Part shown: positions 1 to 8,945 of the stretch, piece after piece
Layout of the letters: the number at the start of each line of letters is the position of its first letter
Numbering within the stretch: the first letter of the stretch is position 1
Origin: an uncultured Dorea sp.
GTDB lineage: Bacteria > Bacillota > Clostridia > Lachnospirales > Lachnospiraceae
Length of the DNA: 64,000 nt
NCBI GenBank assembly: GCA_910577685.1
Contig: CAJTOH010000005.1
Span: 1-64,000 of the forward strand
Reading direction: 5' to 3'
Translations under genes and position numbers: made by a program
Notes under the pieces: generated by a model
What the model saw: only the letters and a program-made list of their open reading frames with translations
The model's database searches: none
What the model was told of the DNA's origin: nothing

Positions 1-137
1 GTCAGACTGCCCTGTGCGTCCGCATCAATCAGAAGCACTTTCTTTCCCTGTTTTGCCAGTCCTATGCCTAAATTGCTTGTGGTGGTGGTCTTGCCGACTC
101 CGCCTTTCTGGTTTGCGATTGCGATTATTTTACACAT
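1..137 (-). CDS. ParA/Soj-family ATPase, N-terminal part (runs off the window)
   Basis: The visible 45 codons begin [18 protein letters not shown], with the deviant Walker A (KGGVGKTT) typical of ParA/Soj/MinD ATPases, followed by a stretch ending [11 protein letters not shown], the usual Walker A' region. A good ribosome binding site (AGGAGA) lies just upstream of the ATG at 137. ParA proteins segregate plasmids and also occur in integrative conjugative elements. The next two genes upstream are small accessory genes of the kind found in such elements, so this is probably an element gene rather than the chromosomal soj. The C-terminal part lies outside the window. Confidence 0.9.
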   Translation of the reverse strand, partial: MCKIIAIANQKGGVGKTTTTSNLGIGLAKQGKKVLLIDADAQGSL

Positions 138-157
138 GATAATTTCTCCTTTGCTTT

Positions 158-340
158 CTACTGGTTTTCTTTTACGTTGCTTTTCCTGACTTCCACATAA
201 GTCCTGTAATATTTCTTTGTCCCTTTGTTTGGGAACATATCGGAAAACTCCGTCACTTCGATTTTCGGGTTCCTCTGTAAAATCTTCCCGAACCACTTAA
301 TATCGTTCTTTGTTCCCATAAGCCTGACTTTTAACATCAA
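158..340 (-). CDS. Small DUF3970-like protein
   Basis: A 60-residue basic protein containing [14 protein letters not shown]. This resembles the short DUF3970 family (Bacillus YvzF-like) as I remember it; the function is unknown. It overlaps the upstream DUF6075-like gene by 4 bp, so the two are probably translationally coupled, and it is followed after 20 bp by the ParA gene. The arrangement fits the accessory region of a mobile element. The family name is from memory and would need a profile search; that it is a real gene is better supported, by the coupling and the AT-rich coding context. Confidence 0.6.
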   Translation of the reverse strand: MMLKVRLMGTKNDIKWFGKILQRNPKIEVTEFSDMFPNKGTKKYYRTYVEVRKSNVKENQ

Positions 341-798
341 TCCCGTCCTCCGAACATGGCGTACAGATCGTGGTTATACGTTGCGTATTCCGGATAGCGT
401 ATCTGTACCGCCTGCCAAAAATAGGGCGCATAGGCACAGCAGAACAGTTCTTCCACTGTGTACCGTCTGCACTCGTCCACCTGTTCCTCCGCATCATCGT
501 AATCAAGGACACTCGGCGTACCGTTGCAGTAAAGGTTATACGCCATCCTGACTACTTTCACGCTCCCGCTGGTCTGCCAGCCTTCATGCAGGCACTCCGT
601 TTTTACACAGCCTGTCTTAAAATCATAGATACTGTAAATGTTCCTTCTTGTGTCATCGCTGATACCAAGACAATATACAAGCGCTTTGTGGTATACGTCC
701 TGATACCTGACCTCTTTCAATTTCTCGTAGTAGAATTTTTCATGTGCATCGCTGATAAAAATAATCGCTTTCTCTGCTCCTAACGCTGTACTACTCAT
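337..798 (-). CDS. DUF6075-like protein of mobile elements
   Basis: A 153-residue acidic soluble protein with no signal peptide or membrane segment. It contains FISDAHEKFYYEKLKEV near the start and YCLGISDDTRRNIYSIYDF, a pattern I associate with DUF6075 proteins of Firmicutes conjugative elements; the function is unknown. The start is set at 798 because the GGAGG at 807-811 sits 8 nt before this ATG. Two upstream in-frame ATGs overlap or crowd that ribosome binding site. It is the first gene of a three-gene unit with the DUF3970-like and ParA genes. Confidence 0.65.
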   Translation of the reverse strand: MSSTALGAEKAIIFISDAHEKFYYEKLKEVRYQDVYHKALVYCLGISDDTRRNIYSIYDFKTGCVKTECLHEGWQTSGSVKVVRMAYNLYCNGTPSVLDYDDAEEQVDECRRYTVEELFCCAYAPYFWQAVQIRYPEYATYNHDLYAMFGGRD

Positions 799-839
799 GT
801 TCATTTCCTCCATTTCTTATTTTGTTTTGACCATAACAA

Positions 840-880
840 AAGGACACTTCCCTAAAATTTTCTTTTAGAAAAATGTCCTT
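840..880. repeat. Nested inverted repeat upstream of the element genes
   Basis: AAGGACA at 840-846 pairs with TGTCCTT at 874-880. Inside this, CTAAAA (852-857) pairs with TTTTAG (863-868). The two nested pairs lie about 40 bp upstream of the DUF6075-like gene. This could be an operator or a transcribed hairpin. It lacks a GC-rich stem with a U-run, so it is not a standard terminator. Confidence 0.6.
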
Positions 881-949
881 ATCGTACAAAATATTGAATT
901 GGATTTATGAGTACAACTATTCATTAACGCTCATTATTCTTTGTTATGC

Positions 950-982
950 GTTGTAAAATTGTTGTAAATTTGTTGTAGTTTA
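950..982 (+). repeat. Three 11-bp direct repeats next to the lysS 3' end
   Basis: GTTGTAAAATT, GTTGTAAATTT and GTTGTAGTTTA start at 950, 961 and 972, an exact 11-bp period, 29 bp from the lysS stop codon. One helical turn between units and the position at the boundary of a mobile element suggest integrase or excisionase arm-binding sites. No integrase gene is visible in the window. The stretch 814-1010 holds no gene. Confidence 0.6.
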
Positions 983-1010
983 CAAGTCCAAGTACCGCAA
1001 ACCCTTGATT

Positions 1011-2513
1011 TTACTGGTCTTTTCCGCCAAGCGTTTTCATTGTAGGGAACGCAAGAACATCCCTAATCGCCGCCGAATCCGTCAGCAGCATACACATCCT
1101 GTCAATCCCGAATCCAATTCCCCCAGTCGGAGGCATCCCAATCTCCAGCGCATTAAGGAAATCTTCATCCGTCGTATTCGCCTCTTCATCCCCCTGCGCC
1201 AGCAATTCCTCCTGCGCCTTAAACCTCTCCCGCTGGTCAATCGGGTCATTCAGCTCGGAATACGCATTCGCCATCTCCCATCCATTCATGAACAGCTCAA
1301 ACCGCTCCACATACTCCGGATTCCCCGGCTTCTTCTTCGTAAGCGGAGAAATCTCAATCGGATGGTCCATAACGAACGTAGGCTGAATCAAATGCTCCTC
1401 TACAAACTCCTCAAAGAACAAGCTCAGAATATCGCCCTTCTTATGCCTGTCCTCAAACTCCACATGATGCTCCTTCGCAAGTTCCCTTGCCTGCTCAAGC
1501 GTCTCCACTTCATTCCAATCAACGCCCGCATACTTCTTCACGGCATCCACCATGGTAATCCTCTCGAACGGCTTTTCAAGATCCATCTCCACGCCATTAT
1601 ACGTAATCATCGCCGTCCCGAGAACTTCCTTCGCCACATGGCGGTACAAATCCTCCGCCAAATCCATCATCCCATTATAATCCGTATATGCCTGATAAAG
1701 CTCCATCAGCGTAAACTCCGGGTTATGACGGGTATCCAAGCCCTCGTTGCGGAACACGCGCCCAATCTCATACACTCTTTCAAGGCCGCCCACGATAAGA
1801 CGCTTCAGATACAGCTCTAAAGAAATACGCAGCTTAAAGTCCTCGTCCAGCGCATTAAAATGTGTCTCAAAAGGCCTTGCCGCAGCCCCGCCTGCATTGC
1901 TCACAAGCATCGGCGTCTCCACCTCAAGGAACCCTTGTCCGTCCAGATGCCGCCGGATTGCACTTATGATCTTAGAACGCTTGATAAATGTATCCCTTAC
2001 CTCCGTGTTCATAATGAGATCCACATACCTCTGGCGGTAGCGCATATCCGTATTCGTCAGCCCGTGGAACTTCTCCGGAAGGATCTGAAGACTCTTGGAT
2101 AATAATTTCACAGACGACGCATGGATAGAGATCTCGCCCGTCTTCGTCTTGAAAACTTCCCCTTCCACGCCAACGATATCTCCGATATCCATCTTCTTGA
2201 AATCCTTATAAGCCTCTTCACCAATACTGTCCCTCGCAACATAAGACTGGATATCCCCGCTCTGGTCAAGAACATTGCAGAAAGAAGCTTTTCCCATGAC
2301 ACGCTTCTGCATGACACGTCCGGCAAGCGTCACCTGCTTCCCTTCCATCTCCTCAAAATGCTCTTTAATGTCCACGGCATGGCATGTCACGTCAAACTTT
2401 GTGATCTCAAATGGATTTTTTCCGTTGCTTTGTAAATCCGCGAGTTTCTCACGGCGAACCTTCCTTAACTGGTTTACGTCCTGTTCCTGTACTTTATTCT
2501 GCTGCTCGGCCAC
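1011..2513 (-). CDS. lysS: Lysyl-tRNA synthetase, class II
   Basis: This 500-residue enzyme charges tRNA-Lys with lysine using ATP. An N-terminal OB-fold anticodon-binding domain (about residues 55-150) is followed by the class II catalytic core. Motif 2 (FRNEG, residues 254-258, with RHNPEFT just after) and motif 3 (GIGFGIDR, near residue 470) are intact. Full length for bacterial LysS. It follows greA by 58 bp, a common greA-lysS pairing in Firmicutes, and both probably use the promoter at 3221-3249. No terminator follows the stop codon; instead a mobile-element edge begins, so the native downstream sequence has probably been displaced. Confidence 0.97.
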   Translation of the reverse strand: MAEQQNKVQEQDVNQLRKVRREKLADLQSNGKNPFEITKFDVTCHAVDIKEHFEEMEGKQVTLAGRVMQKRVMGKASFCNVLDQSGDIQSYVARDSIGEEAYKDFKKMDIGDIVGVEGEVFKTKTGEISIHASSVKLLSKSLQILPEKFHGLTNTDMRYRQRYVDLIMNTEVRDTFIKRSKIISAIRRHLDGQGFLEVETPMLVSNAGGAAARPFETHFNALDEDFKLRISLELYLKRLIVGGLERVYEIGRVFRNEGLDTRHNPEFTLMELYQAYTDYNGMMDLAEDLYRHVAKEVLGTAMITYNGVEMDLEKPFERITMVDAVKKYAGVDWNEVETLEQARELAKEHHVEFEDRHKKGDILSLFFEEFVEEHLIQPTFVMDHPIEISPLTKKKPGNPEYVERFELFMNGWEMANAYSELNDPIDQRERFKAQEELLAQGDEEANTTDEDFLNALEIGMPPTGGIGFGIDRMCMLLTDSAAIRDVLAFPTMKTLGGKDQ

Positions 2514-2571
2514 CTTTTCCTCTCCTTCCCGTTTCTAAAAAGGGGGATCTCCTGTACCCCCTGAATATATT

Positions 2572-3054
2572 CTATAGTGTACGGCTGATATGCAATACTT
2601 CGTATTCCATAACTCCCGCCTGCGTCTCTACCTGCACCTGATCGCCTACCTTACATCCAATAAGCGCCTGCCCTACCGGAGACTCGTTGGAAATCTTGCC
2701 TTCCAGACTGTTGGCCTCTGTAGAACCTACCAGTTTAAACTCCATCTCCTCGTCAAAAGTCTTGTCATAGACCTTAACCGTACATCCGACGTTAATCTTA
2801 TCAAAGTCTACCTCGTCCTCAACTACGACTTCCGCATTCTTAAGGATACTTTCCAGCTCCTCAATGCGCGCCTCGATGTCGCGCTGCTCGTCTTTTGCCG
2901 CATCATACTCCGCATTCTCGGACAGGTCTCCCTGCTCCCTTGCCTCCTTAATCTTGCCGGCAACCTCTTTACGCTTTACGACTTTCAGGTTCTCCAGTTC
3001 ATCCTCAAGTGCTTTCAGGCCTGCATAAGTAAGTAATTTCTTCTTTGTTTCCAT
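2572..3054 (-). CDS. greA: Transcription elongation factor GreA
   Basis: 160 residues, the normal GreA length. The N-terminal half is the long antiparallel coiled coil that enters the RNA polymerase secondary channel, with the acidic tip in GDLSENAEYDAAKDEQ, including the conserved D and E residues that support transcript cleavage. The C-terminal half is the FKBP-like domain (NESPVGQALIG is typical). It rescues backtracked RNA polymerase. First gene of the greA-lysS operon, with a strong sigma-A promoter about 160 bp upstream. Confidence 0.97.
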   Translation of the reverse strand: METKKKLLTYAGLKALEDELENLKVVKRKEVAGKIKEAREQGDLSENAEYDAAKDEQRDIEARIEELESILKNAEVVVEDEVDFDKINVGCTVKVYDKTFDEEMEFKLVGSTEANSLEGKISNESPVGQALIGCKVGDQVQVETQAGVMEYEVLHISRTL

Positions 3055-3220
3055 GTGTCTTACTTCCTTTCCAAAATCTATTTTTCATCCATATATAGAT
3101 AGCTTGCCATTCCAACTGCAATACCGGCGTCCATTCCTCTGACTCGGATTGCCGGCCTCCTCTTACCACTCAGTAATATCGTAAATTATATAAAAATAAA
3201 GAAACTTTCACAATTTTATA

Positions 3221-3249
3221 ATTATACCCAAATAGTAAAGCCCTGTCAA
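3221..3249 (-). promoter_or_regulatory. Sigma-A promoter of greA-lysS
   Basis: On the minus strand a perfect TTGACA (complement of 3244-3249) is separated by 17 bp from a perfect TATAAT (complement of 3221-3226). Transcription would start near 3213 and give a leader of about 160 nt before greA. The leader contains a short open frame (3078-3134), discussed in the findings. The gene-free stretch 3055-3345 otherwise shows nothing else I can name. Confidence 0.85.
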
Positions 3250-3345
3250 CAATTTTAAGCATTTCCTTATCCGGCAAAAAATGTAAACCCGCTGAATCCG
3301 TTACAGTATATGCACAATCTTCCGCTTTCATACAACCGGTTTTCC

Positions 3346-4332
3346 TCACAGATGGGCATCCAGCAATTCCTCTAATTCCTCGTAAGACTCCACCCGGTTA
3401 ATCGCATCCCGCAGCTTCGCCGCGCCGTCCATACCCTTCGTATACCACGCCACATGCTTACGCATCTCACGAATTCCGATATAATCTCCCTTAAACTCAA
3501 TCTGTAATCTGGCATGCCTAAGCATTGCTGCCTTTACCACATCCCTCGGGGGTCTTTCCTGCTTCGCTCCTGTCCGGCAGTACTCCAACGCCTGTCCCTC
3601 ACACGTCCGGCAATATCCCGCAAGCTCACTGAAAATCCATGGATTCCCCTGAGCCGCCCTGCCGATCATCACGCCGTCGCATCCCGTCTGCTCCATCATA
3701 ACCCGCGCCGTTTCCCCGGAAACCACGTCTCCGTTTCCGATCACCGGGATCGCAACAGCTTCCTTCACCTGCCGGATAATATCCCAATCCGCCCTTCCGG
3801 AATAATACTGCTCCCGCGTCCTTCCATGTACGGCAACGGCGGCAGCGCCCGCTTCTTCCGCCGCCTTGGCAATCTCAACCGCATTGACATGGGCGTCGTC
3901 AAACCCTTTCCGTATCTTTACGGTAACCGGTTTTTGGATTGCCCGCACAGTCTGTCCGACAATCCGTCCGACCAGTTTCGGATCCTTCATCAAAGCAGAA
4001 CCTTCACCGTTTTTCACGACCTTTGGAACCGGGCATCCCATGTTAATATCCAGAATCTGGAACGGCAGCTCTTCGATCTGCTTCGCCATCTCGCTGATAA
4101 TATACGGATCCGAACCAAAAAGCTGCAGGGACACCGGATATTCATCAGGGTGGATCGCAAGCAGCGCTTTCGTATTCTTATTCTTATATTGCAGCGCTTT
4201 CGCACTGATCATTTCCATACATAAAAGACCTGCCCCCTGCTCCTTACATAGCAGCCGAAACGGCAGATCCGTAACCCCCGCCATGGGAGCAAGAATATAT
4301 GGGTTTAAAAGCTCAACATTTCCAATCCTCAT
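3346..4332 (-). CDS. dusB: tRNA-dihydrouridine synthase (DusB-like)
   Basis: 328 residues. The N-terminal FMN-binding TIM barrel opens with LAPMAGVTDLPFR and carries the catalytic cysteine in NMGCPVPKVVK. GNGDV and GVMIGRAAQGNPWIF are typical FMN/phosphate-binding stretches of Dus enzymes. It reduces uridines of the tRNA D-loop using NADPH. Length and motifs fit the DusB type found in Firmicutes. It lies 92 bp downstream of coaX, and a near-perfect palindrome (4381-4408) separates the two. Confidence 0.93.
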   Translation of the reverse strand: MRIGNVELLNPYILAPMAGVTDLPFRLLCKEQGAGLLCMEMISAKALQYKNKNTKALLAIHPDEYPVSLQLFGSDPYIISEMAKQIEELPFQILDINMGCPVPKVVKNGEGSALMKDPKLVGRIVGQTVRAIQKPVTVKIRKGFDDAHVNAVEIAKAAEEAGAAAVAVHGRTREQYYSGRADWDIIRQVKEAVAIPVIGNGDVVSGETARVMMEQTGCDGVMIGRAAQGNPWIFSELAGYCRTCEGQALEYCRTGAKQERPPRDVVKAAMLRHARLQIEFKGDYIGIREMRKHVAWYTKGMDGAAKLRDAINRVESYEELEELLDAHL

Positions 4333-4380
4333 CTCAACCGCACCCCTTACTTTACACGGCAGGCCAACTCCTATCCCGGC

Positions 4381-4408
4381 ATGGGCGTATACGACCGTAT
4401 ACGCTCAT
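4381..4408. repeat. Near-perfect 28-bp palindrome between coaX and dusB
   Basis: GCGTATACG at 4385-4393 is the exact reverse complement of CGTATACGC at 4396-4404, with only AC between. The outer ATG/CAT pairs extend the arms to 13 nt with one mismatch. A two-base centre suits a protein-binding operator better than an RNA hairpin. There is no U-run on either strand, so it is not an intrinsic terminator. Confidence 0.7.
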
Positions 4409-4424
4409 CCGGTATATTGCGCAA

Positions 4425-5195
4425 TCACCGTTTATTCTTCTCATAGATAAACCGCAGCCCCTTAAGCGTAAGCTGCGCATCGTAGATGTCGATCACGTCC
4501 GTCTCCGCCGCAATCATCTTCCCGAGACCGCCGCTGGCAACCACCTTCGCATCCGTGTAGCCGGATTCCTCCTTAATCTTCTTCACAATATATTCCGTCT
4601 GTCCGATCTGACCGAACACCAGTCCCGCCTGCATGCTTGACACCGTCTCCTTCGCAATGATAGAATCCGGCTTCTTAATCTCGATTGCGGGAAGCATTGC
4701 CGCCTGTTCGGTCATCGCATGGGCCGAAATGCGGATTCCCGGCGCAATCACGGCTCCCTCAAAAGTTCCGTCAGCGCCTACGATATCATATGTCGTCGCT
4801 GTCCCGAAGTCGATTACAATAACGGGGCCGCCGTACAGCGTATAAGCCGCCACCGCATCTACGATCCGGTCCGCGCCTACCTGCTTCGGATTCTCCGTCA
4901 CAATCCGGATTCCCGTCTTAATCCCCGCCGACACTACCATCGGCTTGATCCCGAAATATTTGATCAGCGCGCTCCCAAGTGAATGCATGATATCCGGAAC
5001 GACCGACGCCACGATCACGGCGTCAATATCCCCGCTTCGATTCCCCTGCCGTTCAATCAGTTCCTTCAAAGTAATTCCATATTCATCCGACGTCCTTGGC
5101 AGCTTCGTCGTCATCCGGAATGTCCCCGACAACTCTTTCCCCTTGAACACTCCCATCGTAATATTCGTATTTCCTACATCTATGACTAATAACAT
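4425..5195 (-). CDS. coaX: Type III pantothenate kinase
   Basis: Phosphorylates pantothenate, the first committed step of coenzyme A synthesis. The N-terminus [19 protein letters not shown] is the phosphate-binding motif of the ASKHA fold. [12 protein letters not shown] and [13 protein letters not shown] are the two further CoaX signatures. The start at 5195 gives 256 residues, the usual length, and has GGAGG 5 nt upstream; an in-frame ATG at 5207 lies inside that ribosome binding site. It heads the run coaX-dusB and follows the birA/DUF6145 pair. Confidence 0.95.
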   Translation of the reverse strand: MLLVIDVGNTNITMGVFKGKELSGTFRMTTKLPRTSDEYGITLKELIERQGNRSGDIDAVIVASVVPDIMHSLGSALIKYFGIKPMVVSAGIKTGIRIVTENPKQVGADRIVDAVAAYTLYGGPVIVIDFGTATTYDIVGADGTFEGAVIAPGIRISAHAMTEQAAMLPAIEIKKPDSIIAKETVSSMQAGLVFGQIGQTEYIVKKIKEESGYTDAKVVASGGLGKMIAAETDVIDIYDAQLTLKGLRFIYEKNKR

Positions 5196-5282
5196 CTTAT
5201 CCTCCATCCGACGCCGCCGCATTTTATTCCATGTCGCCAGCGAAACCTCTCTCTAACTCGGCACGCGCCCCAAACCGCCGGT

Positions 5283-5612
5283 CTAACTCTCCGGAAAAAA
5301 TACCTTATAATACATCTGCAAAGCCTCTAACAGCTCCCTCTTTTCCCGTTGAATCTGTTTTATCTTCAACCGGCTCCCAATCTCGTCAAACATCGGATCG
5401 AACTCCTCCGACGTCACTTCAAAACACAGATCGCCGTCCTCCCCGTAAACCAGCGTGAGGATTCCCCCGACGTCGTTTACATAGAGTACGCACATAATCT
5501 TAAGTTCATTCTTCACATCCACCGGCAGTTGGTCAAAGTCCGGGTTCAGATAATATTTCTCCTCATAAGAATTCGCACCGCACAGCACAACCTTCCCGTC
5601 ATACATAGCCAT
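5283..5612 (-). CDS. DUF6145-like protein
   Basis: A 109-residue acidic cytoplasmic protein with no membrane segment. The start [20 protein letters not shown] and the GGILTLVYGEDGDL stretch resemble DUF6145, a small family I know only from Lachnospiraceae and relatives; the function is unknown. It overlaps the 3' end of birA by 14 bp, so the two genes are almost certainly co-transcribed and coupled. Conservation beside birA may hint at a link to biotin or CoA metabolism, but this is only positional. Confidence 0.75.
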   Translation of the reverse strand: MAMYDGKVVLCGANSYEEKYYLNPDFDQLPVDVKNELKIMCVLYVNDVGGILTLVYGEDGDLCFEVTSEEFDPMFDEIGSRLKIKQIQREKRELLEALQMYYKVFFPES

Positions 5613-6576
5613 ATACCCCTCTCACAGACACTTCTCCGGCATAGACCGCCTTCTCTCCGTCTCTGGTTCTGACAATCAGCTCTCCCGTGTCATTGATCCC
5701 GACCGCGTGCGCCTCATATTCATTCCCCGGTTCTAAGACCTTGACGTCCTGATCCCGGTTCACCAGCAGCCAGTTATACCTGTCCCTGATTCCGGACAGG
5801 TCTTCCGTCTTAAGAAATGTCTCATAATGTGTCTCAAACCTTTCCATTACGGCGGCGATCAGCTCTGCCCGCCGGACGCTCTTCCCCGCCGCAATCTTAA
5901 GCGACGACGCCTTGTCCGACAGTTCCTCCGGAAATGCTTCCTGATTCACATTGATCCCCACGCCGACCACCACATAATTAATGAAGCCGATCTCCGTACA
6001 CATCTCCGTCAGGATCCCGCACAGCTTTTTCCCATGGGAAACAATATCGTTGGGCCACTTAATCCTGCATGTAAGCCCCGCCGTCCTGCGAATCGCATCC
6101 GCCACGGCGACCGCCATCAGAAGCGTCAGTTGGGGAGCCTTTCCCGGCAGAAAATCCGGACGCAGCAGAAGCGTCATATAGATACTGGTTCCGGCAGGCG
6201 ACTCCCATCCCCTGCCTCTGCGCCCTTTGCCCGCCGTCTGCCGCTCCGCCACGAACAGGGTTCCGTGTCCGCCGCCTTTTTCACCTGCGTCTCTGGCACG
6301 GATATTGGTGGAATCCGTTTCCTGATAATAAACCACATGCCTGCCCGCCCATTTCGTCTGAACCAGGCTCTCGATCTCGGCCTTTGACATCACATCCGGG
6401 CTGCCCGTCAGGCGATAACCTTTGTTGCGCACAGCCTCGATCCGGTAACCCTCTTTTTTCAGCTGATCAATCACCTTCCACACAGCCGTCCGCGATACCT
6501 GAAAATGGTCGCAAAGCTGCTGTCCCGACAGATAACCTTTATTTTCCTTTAATAAACGCAAAATCTCTGATTTCAT
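5599..6576 (-). CDS. birA: Biotin operon repressor / biotin-[acetyl-CoA-carboxylase] ligase
   Basis: 325 residues. The N-terminal 60 residues form a winged helix ([20 protein letters not shown]). The central ligase domain carries the biotinyl-AMP-binding loop [12 protein letters not shown], the catalytic KWPND and GVGINVNQ, and a C-terminal SH3-like domain follows. The enzyme attaches biotin to carboxylase carrier subunits; the winged helix implies repression of biotin genes when loaded with biotinyl-AMP. It overlaps the upstream patatin/OTC frame by 4 bp and the DUF6145-like gene by 14 bp. Confidence 0.95.
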   Translation of the reverse strand: MKSEILRLLKENKGYLSGQQLCDHFQVSRTAVWKVIDQLKKEGYRIEAVRNKGYRLTGSPDVMSKAEIESLVQTKWAGRHVVYYQETDSTNIRARDAGEKGGGHGTLFVAERQTAGKGRRGRGWESPAGTSIYMTLLLRPDFLPGKAPQLTLLMAVAVADAIRRTAGLTCRIKWPNDIVSHGKKLCGILTEMCTEIGFINYVVVGVGINVNQEAFPEELSDKASSLKIAAGKSVRRAELIAAVMERFETHYETFLKTEDLSGIRDRYNWLLVNRDQDVKVLEPGNEYEAHAVGINDTGELIVRTRDGEKAVYAGEVSVRGVYGYV

Positions 6577-8669
6577 TCTCTCTCGCCCAGCGTTGCCACC
6601 ATCACGGCTTTGATCGTGTGCATCCGGTTCTCCGCCTCGTCAAATACCTTAGACTGCTCCGACTCGAACACCTCGTCCGTCACTTCCATATCCTCAATGC
6701 CAAACCGCTCATGAATCTCCCTGCCGATCTTCGTCTTCAAGTCATGGAACGCAGGCAGGCAGTGCAGGAAAATCGCCTCCTCCTTCGCATTCTCCATAAC
6801 CTCCTTCGTCACCTTATACGGTGTAAGCTCCCGGATCCGCTCTTCCCAGACCTCGTCCGGCTCGCCCATAGAAACCCACACATCCGTATAGATCACGTCG
6901 GCGTCCTTCGTACCCTGCGCAACGTCCGAGGCTAGAGTGACCGACCCGCCGCTCTCCTTCGCATATCCACGGCAGACCTCCACCAATTCCTCATTGGGGA
7001 AATATTTTTCCGTCGTACATGCCACGAAATCCATTCCCATCTTCGCACAGGCAATCATTAGGGAGTTGCCCATATTGTACCTTGCATCCCCCATATAGAC
7101 CAATTTGATCCCTTTCAGGTATCCGAAATGCTCACGGATGGTCAATAAGTCAGCCAGCATCTGCGTGGGATGATACTCATTCGTCAGACCGTTCCAGACC
7201 GGCACGCCCGCATATCTTGCCAGATCTTCCACGATCTCCTGTCCGTATCCGCGGTATTCGATCCCGTCATACATCCTGCCCAGCACCCTCGCCGTATCCT
7301 CAATACTCTCCTTCTTACCGATCTGGGAACCGCTGGGATCAAGATAAGTTGTCCCCATGCCCATGTCATGCGCCGCCACTTCGAAAGAGCATCTGGTTCT
7401 GGTGCTTGTCTTCTCGAAAATCAGGGCGACATTCATTCCCCTGTACTTGTCAACCGGCACGCCGTTCTTCTTCTTTTCCTTCAAATCCGCCGCCAGATCC
7501 AGAAGATACGTAATCTCCTCCGGCGTAAAATCCTTCAATGTCAAAAAACTTCTTCCTTTTAAATTCATCGCCAATCCCTCTCTTAATCCGATAAGCACAT
7601 GCACAAACCTCGGAAGGTTCATCTGATCGCTTAACCCTTCGTATTTTTTTATGACCAAATCATATAGCTGGTCAACCGTGTAGATCTGATACTTGGGAAT
7701 CTGAAGAAGCTTGGCCGCCGCCTCCAGCATGCCCATAAATAAATCTTTGCTCTTGAATCCAAGCGCCAGCTTCAGGACGAAGCCAATCTCCGCCTTCTCA
7801 ATCTCCCGCAGATCCGAAAACAGCTCATCATAATAGCCGTCGTCATGAGTCTGCTCCAAATAGTAAATAGTGCCGTCCAGCCCATACAGCATCCTCTTCG
7901 CATCATAATAGCCGATCAAAAGGTTCTGCCGGCTGCGTTTTCCGGAAAATTCGATGATACTCCCAAGCTTCACTCTCGGGGCGATCTCGTACTTTTCGCT
8001 CTCCTCAGGCATACGCACGCGTGGCTCCCGACCGGGGCCGTAGATACGCACGGCTATAATGTCCTCATATCCACGCTTCACCAGTGATTTTAATGGTACA
8101 TTATTCACCACGCCGCCGTCAATATATTTCTTTCCCCGGATCCTTTCATTTTTAAATCCGATGAGGTATGCGCTTGCAAGCAGGAAATCTTCCAGAAGCC
8201 CTTTCGGGATATCGTCTATACTCAGATCCAGTTCTTTGAATTCGGAAAGCGAAAACGTGAGCAGGCAGAACTCCTTACCGCATCTGCGGATCGCCTCCTC
8301 ATCCACGGTATCATGGATTAACCGGCGCAGGGGCGTGACGTCCACGCCGCCGTCTTTCAGCATCTTCCAGCCCTCGTTCAGAAATTCCTTTATGGTCGTC
8401 TGCTTGCTGAACAGACGCTCCATCCACTCGTCGTCCACATCCATGACCGAAGAAAACGTCATCTCCCGCCAAATATCCTCGGCTCTCCCGATATCTCCCA
8501 TGCAGATCAGCGCCCCGTTCAGCGCGCCTACGGAAGTCCCCGCCACGGCGTTGAACTTCACTCCCGCTTCCACGAGAGCCTTCCAAGCGCCGATCTGGTA
8601 TGCGCCCCTCGCTCCGCCGCCGTCCAGTACCAACCCGTACTCTTTAGAAAGATCAATCACCGGTTCCAT
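6573..8669 (-). CDS. argF: Patatin-like phospholipase joined in frame to ornithine carbamoyltransferase
   Basis: One uninterrupted 698-codon frame. Residues 1-367 are a patatin-like lipase: oxyanion loop DGGGARG (16-22), nucleophile elbow GTSVG with Ser46, and catalytic Asp184 in DGGVVNN. Residues 368-698 are a complete ornithine carbamoyltransferase, with the carbamoyl-phosphate site STRTR (422-426) and the HCLPA motif near the end. That half makes citrulline from ornithine and carbamoyl phosphate. The OTC half begins with Met368 (ATG at 7566-7568) preceded by GAGAGGGA about 7 nt upstream, so argF could also be translated separately (6573-7568, 331 residues, normal OTC length). The patatin half has no stop codon before it. 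Either a true fusion, or overlapping expression of full-length and OTC-only products. Confidence 0.9.
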   Translation of the reverse strand: MEPVIDLSKEYGLVLDGGGARGAYQIGAWKALVEAGVKFNAVAGTSVGALNGALICMGDIGRAEDIWREMTFSSVMDVDDEWMERLFSKQTTIKEFLNEGWKMLKDGGVDVTPLRRLIHDTVDEEAIRRCGKEFCLLTFSLSEFKELDLSIDDIPKGLLEDFLLASAYLIGFKNERIRGKKYIDGGVVNNVPLKSLVKRGYEDIIAVRIYGPGREPRVRMPEESEKYEIAPRVKLGSIIEFSGKRSRQNLLIGYYDAKRMLYGLDGTIYYLEQTHDDGYYDELFSDLREIEKAEIGFVLKLALGFKSKDLFMGMLEAAAKLLQIPKYQIYTVDQLYDLVIKKYEGLSDQMNLPRFVHVLIGLREGLAMNLKGRSFLTLKDFTPEEITYLLDLAADLKEKKKNGVPVDKYRGMNVALIFEKTSTRTRCSFEVAAHDMGMGTTYLDPSGSQIGKKESIEDTARVLGRMYDGIEYRGYGQEIVEDLARYAGVPVWNGLTNEYHPTQMLADLLTIREHFGYLKGIKLVYMGDARYNMGNSLMIACAKMGMDFVACTTEKYFPNEELVEVCRGYAKESGGSVTLASDVAQGTKDADVIYTDVWVSMGEPDEVWEERIRELTPYKVTKEVMENAKEEAIFLHCLPAFHDLKTKIGREIHERFGIEDMEVTDEVFESEQSKVFDEAENRMHTIKAVMVATLGERE

Positions 8670-8682
8670 ATCCTCACACCTT

Positions 8683-8945
8683 TCCTGTCCACTTCTCTCC
8701 TACCTGCTCCTACCCGCCAGCTCCTCTTCTAACTGACCCTACCTGTCCGCTGTCATCTCCCGCTCGCCAGCTTCTCTTCTAACTGACTCTACCTGTCTTC
8801 TGTTCTTTCCTACCCGCCAGCTTCTCTTCTACCTTCTCCTGCCTGTCCGCTGTCATCTCCCGCTCGCCAGCTTCTCTTCTAACTGACCCTACCTGTCCGC
8901 TGTTCTCTCCTGCCCGCCAGCTTCTCTTCTACCTTCTCCTGCCTG
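8683..8945. repeat. 50-bp tandem repeat, five copies
   Basis: The marker CGCCAG recurs at 8715, 8765, 8815, 8865 and 8915, an exact 50-bp period. Units vary by a few bases (for instance CGCTCGCCAGCTTCTCTTCT against TACCCGCCAGCTTCTCTTCT). Two sub-variants, ACTGACCCTACCTGTC and CCTTCTCCTGCCTGTC, recur along the array. The minus strand is purine-rich. 50 is not a multiple of three and stop codons occur, so it is not a coding repeat. The last copy overlaps the final codons of the TrmH-family gene. No unique spacers, so not CRISPR. Confidence 0.9.

Noticed and set aside
1005..1820. Plus-strand frame of 271 codons
   Set aside because: Antisense to lysS, with low-complexity Arg/Leu/His-rich translation.
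8683..8945. Repeat array considered as CRISPR
   Set aside because: Units are contiguous at 50 bp with no unique spacers, and no cas gene is near.
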